A DNA stretch of 64,000 nt from Acidobacteriota bacterium (GTDB lineage Bacteria > Acidobacteriota > Vicinamibacteria > Vicinamibacterales > UBA2999), in assembly GCA_947465645.1 (NCBI GenBank), contig CANIBQ010000019.1:1-64000 (forward strand), read 5' to 3'. The notes beneath the pieces were generated by a model. It was not told the DNA's origin. It saw nothing but the letters and a program-made list of their open reading frames with translations, and searched no databases. The translations under genes and the position numbers were made by a program. This document shows positions 26,582 through 35,912 of the stretch, piece after piece; within the stretch, counting starts at the first letter, position 1, and each line of letters starts with the position of its first letter.

Positions 26582-26817
26582 TTGTGCCAGACGGTCCGGG
26601 CCAGCTCGTAAAAGCCGACGATCAGGCCGAGCGCAAGCCCGCCGAACAGGAACCAGTGAGAGTCGCCAAGCCACCGGTCCACGGCGTAGCCGATGCCGCC
26701 GAGCAGAATAATGGCGCCAATCAGCGTGTAGCTCGCCCCGGCAGCCGGTCCGGAGCTGACCATCGTCTCCTGGAGCCCCTTGAGCGAACGTGACATGCTG
26801 TGCTTCTGGTCGGGCAT
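26578..26817 (-). CDS. AtpZ/AtpI-family small membrane protein
   Basis: The 79-residue protein has two helices, 'AGASYTLIGAIILLGGIGYAVDRWLGD' and 'WFLFGGLALGLIVGFYELAR', the pattern of the AtpZ (ATPase_gene1) family, which forms a Mg2+/Ca2+ channel-like partner of AtpI. It is the first gene of the F0 operon. Met8 (26796) is an alternative start. A candidate promoter lies about 20-50 bp upstream. Confidence 0.87.
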   Translation of the reverse strand: MPDQKHSMSRSLKGLQETMVSSGPAAGASYTLIGAIILLGGIGYAVDRWLGDSHWFLFGGLALGLIVGFYELARTVWHK

Positions 26818-26836
26818 TTCTCGTGACGAGCAAGCC

Positions 26837-26866
26837 AGTATACCGTCTTGTGAAATAGTTCACCAA
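26837..26866 (-). promoter_or_regulatory. Candidate promoter of the F0 atp operon
   Basis: On the minus strand a -35-like TTGGTG (26861-26866) and a -10 TATACT (26837-26842, five of six matches to TATAAT) are separated by 18 bp. Transcription would begin shortly before the AtpZ-like ATG at 26817. The divergent VWA gene has a TACAAT at 26879-26884 as a possible -10 with no clear -35. Confidence 0.5.
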
Positions 26867-26896
26867 GCCCCGGCGAAGTACAATGTTTTCACGGAC

Positions 26897-27802
26897 ATGA
26901 CCCGCCGACTGATCCTCGCCGTGCTTCTCCCGGCGGTCGCCTCCGTCCTCGCCGCGACGTGGCTTCTGGCGCCCGAACTGCGAGCCCAGGCGGCCGGCCG
27001 CGAGCGCACGCTGTTTGTCAGCGCCGTCGACGACAAGGGCGAGCCGGTCGAAGGTCTCGGCCCCGGCGATTTCATCGTCCGCGAGGACGGCCAGCGACGC
27101 GAGGTGCTTCGCGTCTCACGCGCGATAGAACCAATCGATATCGCCCTGCTGGTCGACACGAGCGCGTCGGCCGTCAACGCCATCAGCGCGATTCGCGACG
27201 GGCTCAAGGGCTTTGTGGCGAAGATGGCGCCGCACAACCAGATCGCCATCATCTCCCTCGCCGACCGCCCCACCGTCATCGTCGGCTACACCTCCGACGC
27301 CGTGCGGCTGCAGGACGGCATTGGACGCCTGTTCTCCATGAGCACCAGCGGGATGACGCTGCTCGACGCGATCGTCGAGACGTCGACCGGCCTGCGAAAG
27401 CGCGAGACACCCCGCGCCGTCATCGTGCCGGTGATCACCGACGGTGTGGAGTACAGCAACCGCTACCACCGCGATGTCATCGCCGCGATGACGGCGGCGG
27501 GCGCGCCGCTGCACGCACTGGCGATTGGGTCGTTTTACGCCACCGGCGACAACACGCAGCGAGAGCGCGACTTCGTGCTCGATGTCGGCGCCCGCGAAAC
27601 CGGCGGCCAGCGCGTCACCTTGCTGGCCGACTCGGCAGTCATTCCCGCGCTCGCCAAGCTTGCGCGCGAGCTCTCATCGCAGTACAAGGTCGTCTACGGG
27701 CGGCCCGAATCGCTGATCCCGTCCGAGAAGACGGACATCACGTCGGGTCGAAGGAGCGTAACCATGCACGGTGCCCCGGCGCGCGGCCAGACTGGAGCCT
27801 GA
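26897..27802 (+). CDS. Secreted VWA-domain protein, tandem copy 1
   Basis: The 301-residue protein has a signal peptide (to 'LRAQA'), the 'VEGLGPGDFIVREDGQRREVLRV' N-terminal beta domain and a VWA domain with MIDAS 'DTSASAV'. 'TDGVEYSNRYHRDV' holds the distal Asp. The third motif is less canonical than in the other two family members of this window. ATG 26897 opens on the signal peptide. The stop is followed after one base by the GTG of the second copy, which implies an operon. Confidence 0.87.
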   Translation: MTRRLILAVLLPAVASVLAATWLLAPELRAQAAGRERTLFVSAVDDKGEPVEGLGPGDFIVREDGQRREVLRVSRAIEPIDIALLVDTSASAVNAISAIRDGLKGFVAKMAPHNQIAIISLADRPTVIVGYTSDAVRLQDGIGRLFSMSTSGMTLLDAIVETSTGLRKRETPRAVIVPVITDGVEYSNRYHRDVIAAMTAAGAPLHALAIGSFYATGDNTQRERDFVLDVGARETGGQRVTLLADSAVIPALAKLARELSSQYKVVYGRPESLIPSEKTDITSGRRSVTMHGAPARGQTGA

Positions 27803-27803
27803 C

Positions 27804-28790
27804 GTGAGACGTGTGACTCTGATCGCGGCAGCCCTCCTCGCGTTGTTCGCCAGCGTTCCGACGGCCCAGTCACCGGCGCCATCTCCGGCCACACCGGCGA
27901 CCCAGGCCACGCCGCCCGCCCAGCCAGCGCCGCCATCCGGCCGTCAGTCGCAGGTGTTTCGCGCCGCGGTCGACATCGTCTCGCTCAACATCACCGTCGT
28001 CGACGGCGATTCCCACTACGTCACCGATCTCGACCAGCAGGCGTTCACCGTGTTCGAGGACGGCGTCAGGCAGGACGTCACGTTCTTCAACCGCCGGCAG
28101 CAGCAGATCGCGATGTCGATGCTGCTCGACAGCAGCGCCAGCATGGAAGACAAGCTTCAGACGCTGCAGGCGGCCGCGGTCAATTTCGTCAAGCGCATGA
28201 AGGCGGCCGACCTCGCGCAGATTATCGACTTCGACAGCAGCGTCCAGATTCGTCAGGGGTTCACGTCGAACCAGGGCGAGCTCGAATCGGCGATCCTCCA
28301 GACCGCGTCCGGCGGTTCCACGTCGCTGCACAACGCGATTTACATCTCGCTCAAGGAGCTGCGGAAAGTCCGGGTCCAGAGCGAGGAAGACGTCCGGCGT
28401 CAGGCGCTGATCGTCTTCTCCGACGGCGAGGACACGTCGAGCCTGGTGTCGTTCGACGAGGTGCTCGATCTGGCGAAGCGCTCCGAGACCGCCATCTACA
28501 CGATCGCCCTGCGCGGCGCCGACACGCAGTCGCGCGGCTTCCGCGAGGCGGAGTTCGTGATGCGCCAGCTCGCCCAGGAGACCGGCGGACGCGCGTTCTT
28601 TCCGAGCAAGATCGAAGACCTGAACGGCGTCTACAACTCCATCGCCGACGAGCTTGCCAGCCAGTACACGCTCGCCTACACGTCGCGCAACACCAGGCGC
28701 GACGGCGCCTGGCGCCGCGTCGTCGTCCAGGTGGACAAGCCGAACGTCACGCCGCGTACCAAGAAGGGCTATTACGCCCCCACGCGGTGA
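27804..28790 (+). CDS. Secreted VWA-domain protein, tandem copy 2
   Basis: The 328-residue protein has a signal peptide, a Pro/Ala-rich linker (PAPSPATPATQATPPAQPAP), the beta domain 'VTDLDQQAFTVFEDGVRQDVTFF' and a VWA domain with intact MIDAS ('DSSASM', 'FSDGEDTSS'). The end 'DELASQYTLAYTSRN...TPRTKKGYYAPTR' is the TIGR03436 signature. The start is GTG 27804, and the stop overlaps the ccsA-like start (GTGA). Confidence 0.9.
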   Translation: MRRVTLIAAALLALFASVPTAQSPAPSPATPATQATPPAQPAPPSGRQSQVFRAAVDIVSLNITVVDGDSHYVTDLDQQAFTVFEDGVRQDVTFFNRRQQQIAMSMLLDSSASMEDKLQTLQAAAVNFVKRMKAADLAQIIDFDSSVQIRQGFTSNQGELESAILQTASGGSTSLHNAIYISLKELRKVRVQSEEDVRRQALIVFSDGEDTSSLVSFDEVLDLAKRSETAIYTIALRGADTQSRGFREAEFVMRQLAQETGGRAFFPSKIEDLNGVYNSIADELASQYTLAYTSRNTRRDGAWRRVVVQVDKPNVTPRTKKGYYAPTR

Positions 28791-29614
28791 ACGTCCTTCC
28801 CCTGATCCTCTACGCCGTCGCGGGCGTTGCCTACGCCGTCCACTTCGCGCGCCGCCAGCCGCAGGTCGGCCGCGCGGCCACGACCCTGCTGCTCTTCGCG
28901 GTGCTGGTGCACACCTTCGTCATCGGCATGCAGACGATGGAAGTTCGGCATGTGCCGTTCGCGAACCCGTCGCGCGCGATCTCGACGTTCGTCTGGCTGC
29001 TCACGATCTCCTATCTCTACCTCGAGCTGACCACTGACGAGCGCTCGATGGGCATCTTCATCCTGCCCATCGTGATCGGGCTCCAGGTGATTCCGGCGGT
29101 TTACCCCGGCGTCGAAAACATCGATCCCGTCCTCGATAGCCCGTGGTTCTGGGTGCACGTCTCCTCGCTCCTCTTTGCGTATGCCAGCTTCGCACTCGCC
29201 GGCGTGCTCGGACTGACGTACATGCTGCAGTTCAAGGAGATCAAGAAGAAGCACCTCGGCTACCTCTACACGCGGCTGCCGTCGCTGCAGGTCCTCGACG
29301 TGATGAACTCGCGGGCGATCGCGGTCGGCTGGCTGTTCCTCACCGTCGGCGTCATCGTCGGGATGGTCTGGACCGGCCAGGCGCGCGCCTCGTCACCCGA
29401 CGACCCGAACCTGCAGGCGATGGTGCTGAACGATCCGAAAATTTTCGGCGCGCTGCTCACGTGGGGGGTGTACTCGTTCGCGGTGTTCGCCCGCCGCGCG
29501 ATGGGCTGGAGCGGCAAGCGGGCGGCGTGGCTCTCGGCGGTGGGCTTCGTGATCGTCCTGCTGAATTTCGTGCCGATCAGCTACTTCGTCACCACCAGCC
29601 ATACGTTCGACTGA
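28787..29614 (+). CDS. CcsA/HemX-like cytochrome c assembly membrane protein
   Basis: The 275-residue protein has eight helices and the tryptophan-rich WWD-like loop region replaced by 'DSPWFWVHVSSLLFAYASFALAGVLGL', with conserved His before and after. The family moves heme in System II cytochrome c maturation (CcsA/ResC) or, next to hemA, controls glutamyl-tRNA reductase levels (HemX). The position directly before hemA fits the HemX role. Overlap with the VWA stop is four bases (28787-28790). Confidence 0.85.
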   Translation: MNVLPLILYAVAGVAYAVHFARRQPQVGRAATTLLLFAVLVHTFVIGMQTMEVRHVPFANPSRAISTFVWLLTISYLYLELTTDERSMGIFILPIVIGLQVIPAVYPGVENIDPVLDSPWFWVHVSSLLFAYASFALAGVLGLTYMLQFKEIKKKHLGYLYTRLPSLQVLDVMNSRAIAVGWLFLTVGVIVGMVWTGQARASSPDDPNLQAMVLNDPKIFGALLTWGVYSFAVFARRAMGWSGKRAAWLSAVGFVIVLLNFVPISYFVTTSHTFD

Positions 29615-29615
29615 G

Positions 29616-30953
29616 GTGCATCTTTTCCTGCTCGGCGTGAGCCACCGCACGGCGCCTGTCGATCTCCGGGAGCGTCTTGACTTCTCGAGCCGCGACCTCG
29701 GCGCGGCCGTCGAAGCGCTGGCGACGCGTCCCGCCGCCGCCGAGGCGGTGGTGCTCTCGACCTGCAACCGCTCCGAGATCTACGTGGCCAGCAGCGATCT
29801 GCCGCGCGCGCAGAAAGAGCTGATCTCGTTTCTCAGCGACTACCACCACCTCTCGCCCGCTGACTTTCAGCCGCACCTGTTTTCGTACGACGACACCGCC
29901 GTCGCGCGGCACCTCTTCAGGGTGGCCGCGGGCCTCGAGTCGCTGGTGGTCGGCGAGCCGCAGATCCTCGGGCAGGTGAAGGACGCGTTCCAGACGGCGT
30001 CGGATCGACGCTGCACGGGACCCCTCCTCAGCAAGCTGTTCCACTGGGCGTTCGGCGTCGGCAAGCGCGTGCGGACCGAGACGGCCGTGGGCGAAGGCGC
30101 CGTGTCGGTGAGCTTCGCGGCAGTCTCACTCGCGAGAAAGATCTTCGGGCGCCTCGAGGGCCGCCACGTGCTGCTGCTCGGCGCAGGCGAGATCAGCACG
30201 CTGACCGCGCAGCACCTCCGCGGCTACGGCGTCGCCGAAATCGTCATCGCCAGCCGGACCACCGCCAGCGCCGCGGCGCTCGCCGCCGAGGTCGGCGGCA
30301 GGGCGATTCCGTGGGAAGACATGACCTCCGCCCTCGGCCGCGCCGACATCGTGATCACGGCGACGGGCTCGGCACGGCCGATCGTCACCCGCAGCGACGT
30401 CGAGTCGGTCACCGGCCGCCGCCGGTCGTCACCGCTCTTCATCATCGACATCGCTGTACCCCGCGACGTCGATCCCGCGGTCAGCGACGTCGAGCAGGTG
30501 TTCCTCTACAACGTCGACGACCTCCAGGGGATCGTTCGGGAGAACCTCTCGCGGCGCGGGGCCGAGATCGCACGGGCGGAGGCGATCGTCGAAGAGGAGC
30601 TGTCGCGGTTCACGGCCTGGCAACGCTCGCGGGCGACGATTCCCACCGTGATCAGGCTGCGCGAGCGGCTTCACGAGATTCGGCGAACGGAGCTGCAGCG
30701 GCTCGACGGCAAGCTCGCCGGCCTGCCGCCCGACGCGCGCGCGCGCGTCGACGAGGTCACACGCCTGATCGTCGAAAAGCTCCTCCTCGAGCCGACCGAG
30801 CAGCTCAAGGCGCTGCCGGACGAAGAGACCCAGGCGGCCTACACCGAGGCGGTGAATCGCCTGTTTCGGCTCCGCGAGGATGCCTCCCCAGACGCGTCAC
30901 GCGACGCGGATGACCATCCGCAGCCGACTCCCGCGGATCGCCGCACCAAGTAG
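29616..30953 (+). CDS. hemA: Glutamyl-tRNA reductase
   Basis: The 445-residue enzyme reduces glutamyl-tRNA(Glu) to glutamate-1-semialdehyde, the first step of C5 tetrapyrrole synthesis. The N-terminal catalytic domain shows 'LGVSHRTAPVDLRERL' and the nucleophile Cys in 'STCNRSEIYVA'. A Rossmann NADPH domain 'HVLLLGAGEISTLTAQHL' and a helical dimerisation tail follow. The start is GTG. Residues after about 425 are a polar extension without recognised motif. Confidence 0.97.
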   Translation: MHLFLLGVSHRTAPVDLRERLDFSSRDLGAAVEALATRPAAAEAVVLSTCNRSEIYVASSDLPRAQKELISFLSDYHHLSPADFQPHLFSYDDTAVARHLFRVAAGLESLVVGEPQILGQVKDAFQTASDRRCTGPLLSKLFHWAFGVGKRVRTETAVGEGAVSVSFAAVSLARKIFGRLEGRHVLLLGAGEISTLTAQHLRGYGVAEIVIASRTTASAAALAAEVGGRAIPWEDMTSALGRADIVITATGSARPIVTRSDVESVTGRRRSSPLFIIDIAVPRDVDPAVSDVEQVFLYNVDDLQGIVRENLSRRGAEIARAEAIVEEELSRFTAWQRSRATIPTVIRLRERLHEIRRTELQRLDGKLAGLPPDARARVDEVTRLIVEKLLLEPTEQLKALPDEETQAAYTEAVNRLFRLREDASPDASRDADDHPQPTPADRRTK

Positions 30954-30954
30954 C

Positions 30955-31926
30955 ATGGACACCATGAAACTCGGCACCCGAGGCAGCCAGCTCGCGCTCT
31001 TCCAGGCCCACGCCGTGGCCGCGTTGCTTCGAGAGCGCGAAGGCGTCGAGTGCGAAATCATCGTCATCAAGACATCGGGCGATCGCCTCTCGGAAGCGAC
31101 GCTCGCGCAGATCGGCGGCAAGCGGCTGTTCGTGAAGGAAATCGAGGACGCGCTGCTCGACGGCACGATCGACCTCGCCGTGCACAGCAGCAAGGACATG
31201 CCGGCGCTGCTTCCGCCCGGGCTTGTCATCGGCGCCGTGCTGCCGCGCGAGGACGCCCGCGACGCGGTGGTGCTTCCGGGCGAGGTCGGCGAGCCGCTCG
31301 CGCTGGACGACCTCGTGAGGCGGCTCGGACGCGCGCCGCGCATCGGCACGAGCAGCGTTCGCCGCATCGCGCAGCTCACCCGCATGTTTCCCGGCGCCAG
31401 GTTTCTCCCGATTCGCGGCAACCTCGACACCCGCCTGCGCAAGCTCGACTCTGGAGACTTCGATGCGATCGTCCTCGCTGCCGCCGGGTTGAGGCGCTTG
31501 AAGCTCGCAGCACGGATTTCCGCGGCGCTGCCGCCCGACACCTGCGTTCCGGCGCCAGGACAGGGAATCATCGCTGTGGAAATCCGCGCGGGCGACGCGC
31601 AGGTGCGCGAGCGCGTCGCGGGCATTACCCACCCGCCGTCAGCGTCGGCGCTTGCTGCCGAGCGAGCCCTGGTCACCCGGCTCGGGGGCGGGTGCCAGAT
31701 GCCGATCGGCGCGTTCGCGTCCGAGGTCGGCCGCGACCTGCGGATGATCGCCATCGTGGTGTCCGTGGACGGATCGCGGATCGCGCGCGCGGACACGCGC
31801 GGGCCGATCGCCGATTCCGAACGCGTGGGCGTCGAGGCCGCAGAACTGCTGCTGGCGCGCGGCGCGGCGGACATCCTGGCCGACGTGGAGCGAACGCAGG
31901 GCGCAGTGGAAGGGATTCAGCCGTGA
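30955..31926 (+). CDS. hemC: Porphobilinogen deaminase (hydroxymethylbilane synthase)
   Basis: The 323-residue enzyme polymerises four porphobilinogens to hydroxymethylbilane. The N-terminus reads 'KLGTRGSQLALFQA', the substrate-binding region 'AVHSSKDMPALL', and the dipyrromethane cofactor Cys is in 'LGGGCQMPIGAFA'. ATG 30955 or ATG 30964 may start; the difference is three residues. The stop overlaps the next gene as GTGA. Confidence 0.97.
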   Translation: MDTMKLGTRGSQLALFQAHAVAALLREREGVECEIIVIKTSGDRLSEATLAQIGGKRLFVKEIEDALLDGTIDLAVHSSKDMPALLPPGLVIGAVLPREDARDAVVLPGEVGEPLALDDLVRRLGRAPRIGTSSVRRIAQLTRMFPGARFLPIRGNLDTRLRKLDSGDFDAIVLAAAGLRRLKLAARISAALPPDTCVPAPGQGIIAVEIRAGDAQVRERVAGITHPPSASALAAERALVTRLGGGCQMPIGAFASEVGRDLRMIAIVVSVDGSRIARADTRGPIADSERVGVEAAELLLARGAADILADVERTQGAVEGIQP

Positions 31927-33470
31927 AACCGCGCGTCGTCTACCTGATCGGCACCGGTCCCGGCGATCCCGGATTGATCACGGTCAACGGCCTCAACTGC
32001 CTGCGTGCTGCGGACGTCGTCATCTACGACCACCTGGTGCCGCGCCGCCTGCTGCAGCACGCGCGCCCAGGGGCCGAGCTCATCGACGTCGGCACCGCGT
32101 CTCCCCAGCCGATGGCGCAGGAAGCGATCAGCTACCTCCTGGCGGACAAGGCGCGCGAGGGCAAGATCGTCGCGCGCCTGAAGTGGGGCGATCCGTTCGT
32201 GTTCGACCGGGGCGGTGAGGAAGCGCTGTACCTGCACGAGCAGGGGGTGGCGTTCGAAGTGATCCCCGGCATCCCCGCAGGCATCGCGGTGCCGGCGTAT
32301 GCGGGCGTCCCCGTCACGTATCCAGGCGGCGGCGACACGGTGACGCTCGTGCGGGGCTATGAGGACGAAAGCCGCACGCCGCCCAGTATCGACTGGGCCA
32401 GTCTTGCGCGGCTCGAGGGCACGGTCGTCTGCTACGCCGGCGGACACCAGCTCCCGCGCATCCTGGAAGCGCTGCAGTCGCACGGCTGGCCGGCGAAGGG
32501 CCAGGGTGTCATCGTCTACAACGGCACCCTGCCGAGCCAGGAAACGATCGCCGGCACGATCGAGGAGCTGCTGGCCGCCGTTCGCGAGACGCCGAAACGG
32601 GCACCGGCCACCCTCGTCGTCGGCCGGGTGACCGGCTTCAGAGAGCATCTTCGCTGGTACGACACGCGCCCGCTCTTCGGCCGCCGCGTCCTCGTGACCC
32701 GCCCCCGCGCGCAGGCGGCGGAGCTCGTCGACCGCCTGACCGCACTCGGCGCCGACGCGGTCGAGGCGCCGATGATCCGCATCGAGCCGCCCGAGGACGC
32801 GGAGCCGCTCGCACGCGTGACCGCGGCCGCCGACGCCTTCGACTGGATTGTCTTCAGCAGCGCCAACGCCGTGGACGCGTTCATGACCATGCTCCTCGAT
32901 GGCACGCGGGATGTGCGCGCGCTGAAAGGGCCACGGCTGTGCGCCGTCGGCACCGGCACGGCGGACGCGCTTGCGAAGTACGGCATCAAGGTCGACCTGC
33001 TCCCTCGCGAGTTCCGGGCCGAGGCCATCATGGCGGCGATGGCGGAGCACGGCTCGCTGAAGGGCGCGCGCGTGCTGCTGCCGCGGGCCGACATCGGCCG
33101 CGAGGTCATCGGCGACGATCTGCGCGGGGCCGGCGCGGTCGTCACCGAGGTCACGGCGTACCGGACGGTGCTCCAGGACAGCCAGCGCGACGACGATCCG
33201 GACGTCTACAAGATGCTGCTCGAGGGGCGGCTCGACGTCGTGACGTTCACGAGCCCGTCCTCCGTCCGCAATTTCGCACGGGTCTACGGCGCCGACCAGG
33301 TCGCCGACCTGCTGAAGGGCACGGTGGTGGCCGTCATCGGTCCTGTCACCGCGGACGCCGCGGCACAGCTCGGAATCCCGGTCACCATCCAACCGGTCAG
33401 CCACACGATTCCCGCGCTCGTGGATGCGATAGCTGCCCACTTCGCCGCGACAAAGACCACCGGCGTTTAA
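31923..33470 (+). CDS. cobA-hemD: Fused uroporphyrinogen-III methyltransferase / uroporphyrinogen-III synthase
   Basis: The 515-residue protein joins two enzymes. Residues 1-about 250 are an SAM-dependent uroporphyrinogen-III C-methyltransferase ('[19 protein letters not shown]', '[17 protein letters not shown]', '[17 protein letters not shown]'), feeding siroheme or cobalamin. Residues about 258-515 are uroporphyrinogen-III synthase ('[16 protein letters not shown]', '[12 protein letters not shown]', '[13 protein letters not shown]'). Such fusions are known. The GTG start overlaps hemC by four bases. Confidence 0.95.
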   Translation: MKPRVVYLIGTGPGDPGLITVNGLNCLRAADVVIYDHLVPRRLLQHARPGAELIDVGTASPQPMAQEAISYLLADKAREGKIVARLKWGDPFVFDRGGEEALYLHEQGVAFEVIPGIPAGIAVPAYAGVPVTYPGGGDTVTLVRGYEDESRTPPSIDWASLARLEGTVVCYAGGHQLPRILEALQSHGWPAKGQGVIVYNGTLPSQETIAGTIEELLAAVRETPKRAPATLVVGRVTGFREHLRWYDTRPLFGRRVLVTRPRAQAAELVDRLTALGADAVEAPMIRIEPPEDAEPLARVTAAADAFDWIVFSSANAVDAFMTMLLDGTRDVRALKGPRLCAVGTGTADALAKYGIKVDLLPREFRAEAIMAAMAEHGSLKGARVLLPRADIGREVIGDDLRGAGAVVTEVTAYRTVLQDSQRDDDPDVYKMLLEGRLDVVTFTSPSSVRNFARVYGADQVADLLKGTVVAVIGPVTADAAAQLGIPVTIQPVSHTIPALVDAIAAHFAATKTTGV

Positions 33471-33493
33471 GCGTTCGTGGCAAGATCAATCGC

Positions 33494-34501
33494 ATGGCAG
33501 TCAAGACCGCAACACGGCTGAATCTCGCGCGGCGGCCGCGCCGGCTTCGCCGCACCGAGGCCATTCGCAGCCTGGTGCGCGAGACGCACCTGACGGCCGA
33601 CTGCTTCATCTATCCCCTCTTCGTCTGCGAGGGGCATGGCGTCCGCCGCGAAGTCTCGTCGATGCCCGGCGTCTACCAGTTGTCCGTGGACGAAGCGGTC
33701 AAGGAAGCCGCGGCGGCCAAGGCGGAGGGCGTGCCGGCCGTCCTGCTGTTCGGATTGCCCGCCGACAAGGACGCGAATGGCACGCTCGCGGCCGATCCCG
33801 AAGCGCCGGTCCAGACCGCGGTACGCGCGCTCAAGCGGGCGATCCCCGACCTCGTCGTGATCACCGACGTCTGCATGTGCGAGTACACGTCGCACGGGCA
33901 CTGCGGCATCCTCGACGGCGAGGAGATCGCCAACGACGTGACGGTTGCCCACCTCGCGCAGGTGGCGCTGTCGCATGCCGCGTCAGGAGCTGATTTCGTC
34001 GCGCCGTCCGACATGATGGACGGCCGCGTCGGCGCGATTCGCCAGATGCTCGACGAGCGCGGGTTCGAGCGGGTCGGCATCATGTCCTACGCGGCCAAGT
34101 ACTGCTCGGCGTTCTACGGTCCGTTCCGCGACGCCGCTGATTCGGCGCCGCAGTTCGGCGACCGGCGCGGCTACCAGATGGATCCCGCCAACGTCGCGGA
34201 AGCGCTGCGGGAGGTCGAGATCGATCTCGCCGAGGGCGCCGACGTCATCATCATGAAGCCGGCACTGCCCTACCTGGATGTCATCGCCCGCGTGAGGACG
34301 AAGTTCGGACATCCGATCGCCGCCTATCAGGTCAGCGGCGAGTTTGCGATGATCAAGGCGGCGGGCTCACACGGCTGGATCGACGAGACGCGCGCGATGA
34401 TGGAGGCGCTGACGTCCATCCGCCGCGCCGGCGCTGACATGATCATCACCTACTTCGCGCGTGACGCGGCGAGACTCCTTGCGCAAACCAAACACCAGTA
34501 A
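33494..34501 (+). CDS. hemB: Delta-aminolevulinic acid dehydratase (porphobilinogen synthase)
   Basis: The 335-residue TIM-barrel enzyme condenses two aminolevulinates to porphobilinogen. The Schiff-base lysines are in '[14 protein letters not shown]' and '[13 protein letters not shown]'. The Cys-rich loop '[15 protein letters not shown]' shows the zinc-binding three-Cys type. The ATG at 33494 has no strong ribosome-binding site. Its 3' end overlaps hemL by 41 bp. Confidence 0.97.
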   Translation: MAVKTATRLNLARRPRRLRRTEAIRSLVRETHLTADCFIYPLFVCEGHGVRREVSSMPGVYQLSVDEAVKEAAAAKAEGVPAVLLFGLPADKDANGTLAADPEAPVQTAVRALKRAIPDLVVITDVCMCEYTSHGHCGILDGEEIANDVTVAHLAQVALSHAASGADFVAPSDMMDGRVGAIRQMLDERGFERVGIMSYAAKYCSAFYGPFRDAADSAPQFGDRRGYQMDPANVAEALREVEIDLAEGADVIIMKPALPYLDVIARVRTKFGHPIAAYQVSGEFAMIKAAGSHGWIDETRAMMEALTSIRRAGADMIITYFARDAARLLAQTKHQ

Positions 34502-35774
34502 AAAACTCTTCGAGCGCGCACGGCAGATCCTGCCTGGCGGCGTCGACAGTCCCGTTCGCGCGTTCCAATCCGTCGGCGGCGCGCCGCTCTTCGTACGCCG
34601 CGCATCCGGCGCCAGGATCGAAGACGTCGACGGCAACCGGTTCATCGACTACGTGATGTCGTGGGGCCCGCTCATTCATGGCCACGCGCCGCCCGGGCTC
34701 GTCCGTGCCGTCGGCGCCGCGGCCAGGCTCGGCACCAGCTTCGGCGCCCCCTCGTCACTCGAGATCGACCTGGGCGAACGGGTGCGAGCCCTCATGCCGT
34801 CGATGGAGCGCGTGCGCTTCGTCAGCTCCGGCACCGAGGCCGCGATGAGTGCCGTCCGGGTCGCCCGGGCGTTTACCGGCCGCGACCGGATCATCAAGTT
34901 CGAGGGCTGTTACCACGGCCACGCCGACGCCTTCCTGGTGAAGGCGGGGTCGGGTGCGACGACGCTCGGCGTGCCGACCAGTCCTGGGGTCCCGAAGGCC
35001 GTCGCCAACGATACGCTGCTCGCGCGCTACAACGACGCCGCGTCGGTCGAGACGCTCTGCGAAGAGCAGGGCCGCGCCATCGCCGCGATCATCGTCGAGC
35101 CGATCGCCGGAAACATGGGCGTGGTCGCGCCGGCGGACGGATTTCTCCAAGCGCTGCGCGACATCGCGACGCGGCACCGCATCGTGCTGATTTTCGACGA
35201 GGTCATTTCCGGCTTCCGCGCGTCGGCCGGCGGAGCGCAGGCGATCTTTGGCATCACGCCCGATCTCACATGCCTCGGCAAGATCATCGGCGGCGGTCTG
35301 CCGGTGGGCGCCTACGGCGGGCGGGCGGACATCATGGACATGGTGGCACCCGCCGGTCCGGTCTATCAGGCTGGAACGCTGTCCGGCAATCCCCTGGCGA
35401 TGACGGCTGGGTTGTGGGCGCTGAAGCGGCTGACACCGGGACTGTACAGAGACCTTGCCAGGCGTGGATCCATGCTGGCGTCCGGGTTTGCGGAGGCCGC
35501 GCGGACAGCGCGGGTGCCGCTGCAGGTGAACGCCTTCGGATCGGTGATGACGCCGTTCTTCACGGCATCGCCGGTGCGCGATTACGACTCGGCGCTCACC
35601 GCCAACACGCGCGCGTATGCGACGTTCTTTCAAGCGATGCTGGCGCGCGGCATCTATCCCCCGCCGTCACAATTCGAGGCGTGGTTCCTCTCCGCCGCGC
35701 ATACCGATCGGGATGTGAAGAAGACCGTGGATGCCGCGCGCGCCGCCATGAAAGCCGTCGCGAGGGAAATGTAG
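34461..35774 (+). CDS. hemL: Glutamate-1-semialdehyde 2,1-aminomutase
   Basis: The 437-residue class-III PLP enzyme makes 5-aminolevulinate. It shows '[20 protein letters not shown]', the PLP-binding Lys in '[18 protein letters not shown]', and '[11 protein letters not shown]'. The GTG at 34461 lies inside hemB; TTG 34479 is the other plausible start, and both leave an overlap. It closes the tetrapyrrole operon. Confidence 0.96.
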   Translation: MTRRDSLRKPNTSKKLFERARQILPGGVDSPVRAFQSVGGAPLFVRRASGARIEDVDGNRFIDYVMSWGPLIHGHAPPGLVRAVGAAARLGTSFGAPSSLEIDLGERVRALMPSMERVRFVSSGTEAAMSAVRVARAFTGRDRIIKFEGCYHGHADAFLVKAGSGATTLGVPTSPGVPKAVANDTLLARYNDAASVETLCEEQGRAIAAIIVEPIAGNMGVVAPADGFLQALRDIATRHRIVLIFDEVISGFRASAGGAQAIFGITPDLTCLGKIIGGGLPVGAYGGRADIMDMVAPAGPVYQAGTLSGNPLAMTAGLWALKRLTPGLYRDLARRGSMLASGFAEAARTARVPLQVNAFGSVMTPFFTASPVRDYDSALTANTRAYATFFQAMLARGIYPPPSQFEAWFLSAAHTDRDVKKTVDAARAAMKAVAREM

Positions 35775-35783
35775 CCGACTTTT

Positions 35784-35912
35784 GTGATCACGACACACCG
35801 AGGCGGTGAGACACCCGCCTCCGCTAAAGCTACGGCGGGCAAGCCATATCGGCTTGGGCGCCGAAGCCGCAGGCGAAGGCGGCTGCCTCGGTGTCCCGTA
35901 TCAGCGAAGTTA
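35784..35912. repeat. Compound palindromic element after hemL
   Basis: The spacer is filled by repeat sequence. Positions 35788-35815 match 47079-47106 in about 24 of 28 bases (core ACACCGAG...TGAGACACC). Next comes a GCCTCCGCTAAAGC-type unit, and it closes with GGCTGCCTCGGTGTC (about 35880-35894), the inverse of the opening ACACCGAGGC. It could fold into a long imperfect hairpin between the convergent genes. Confidence 0.65.
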
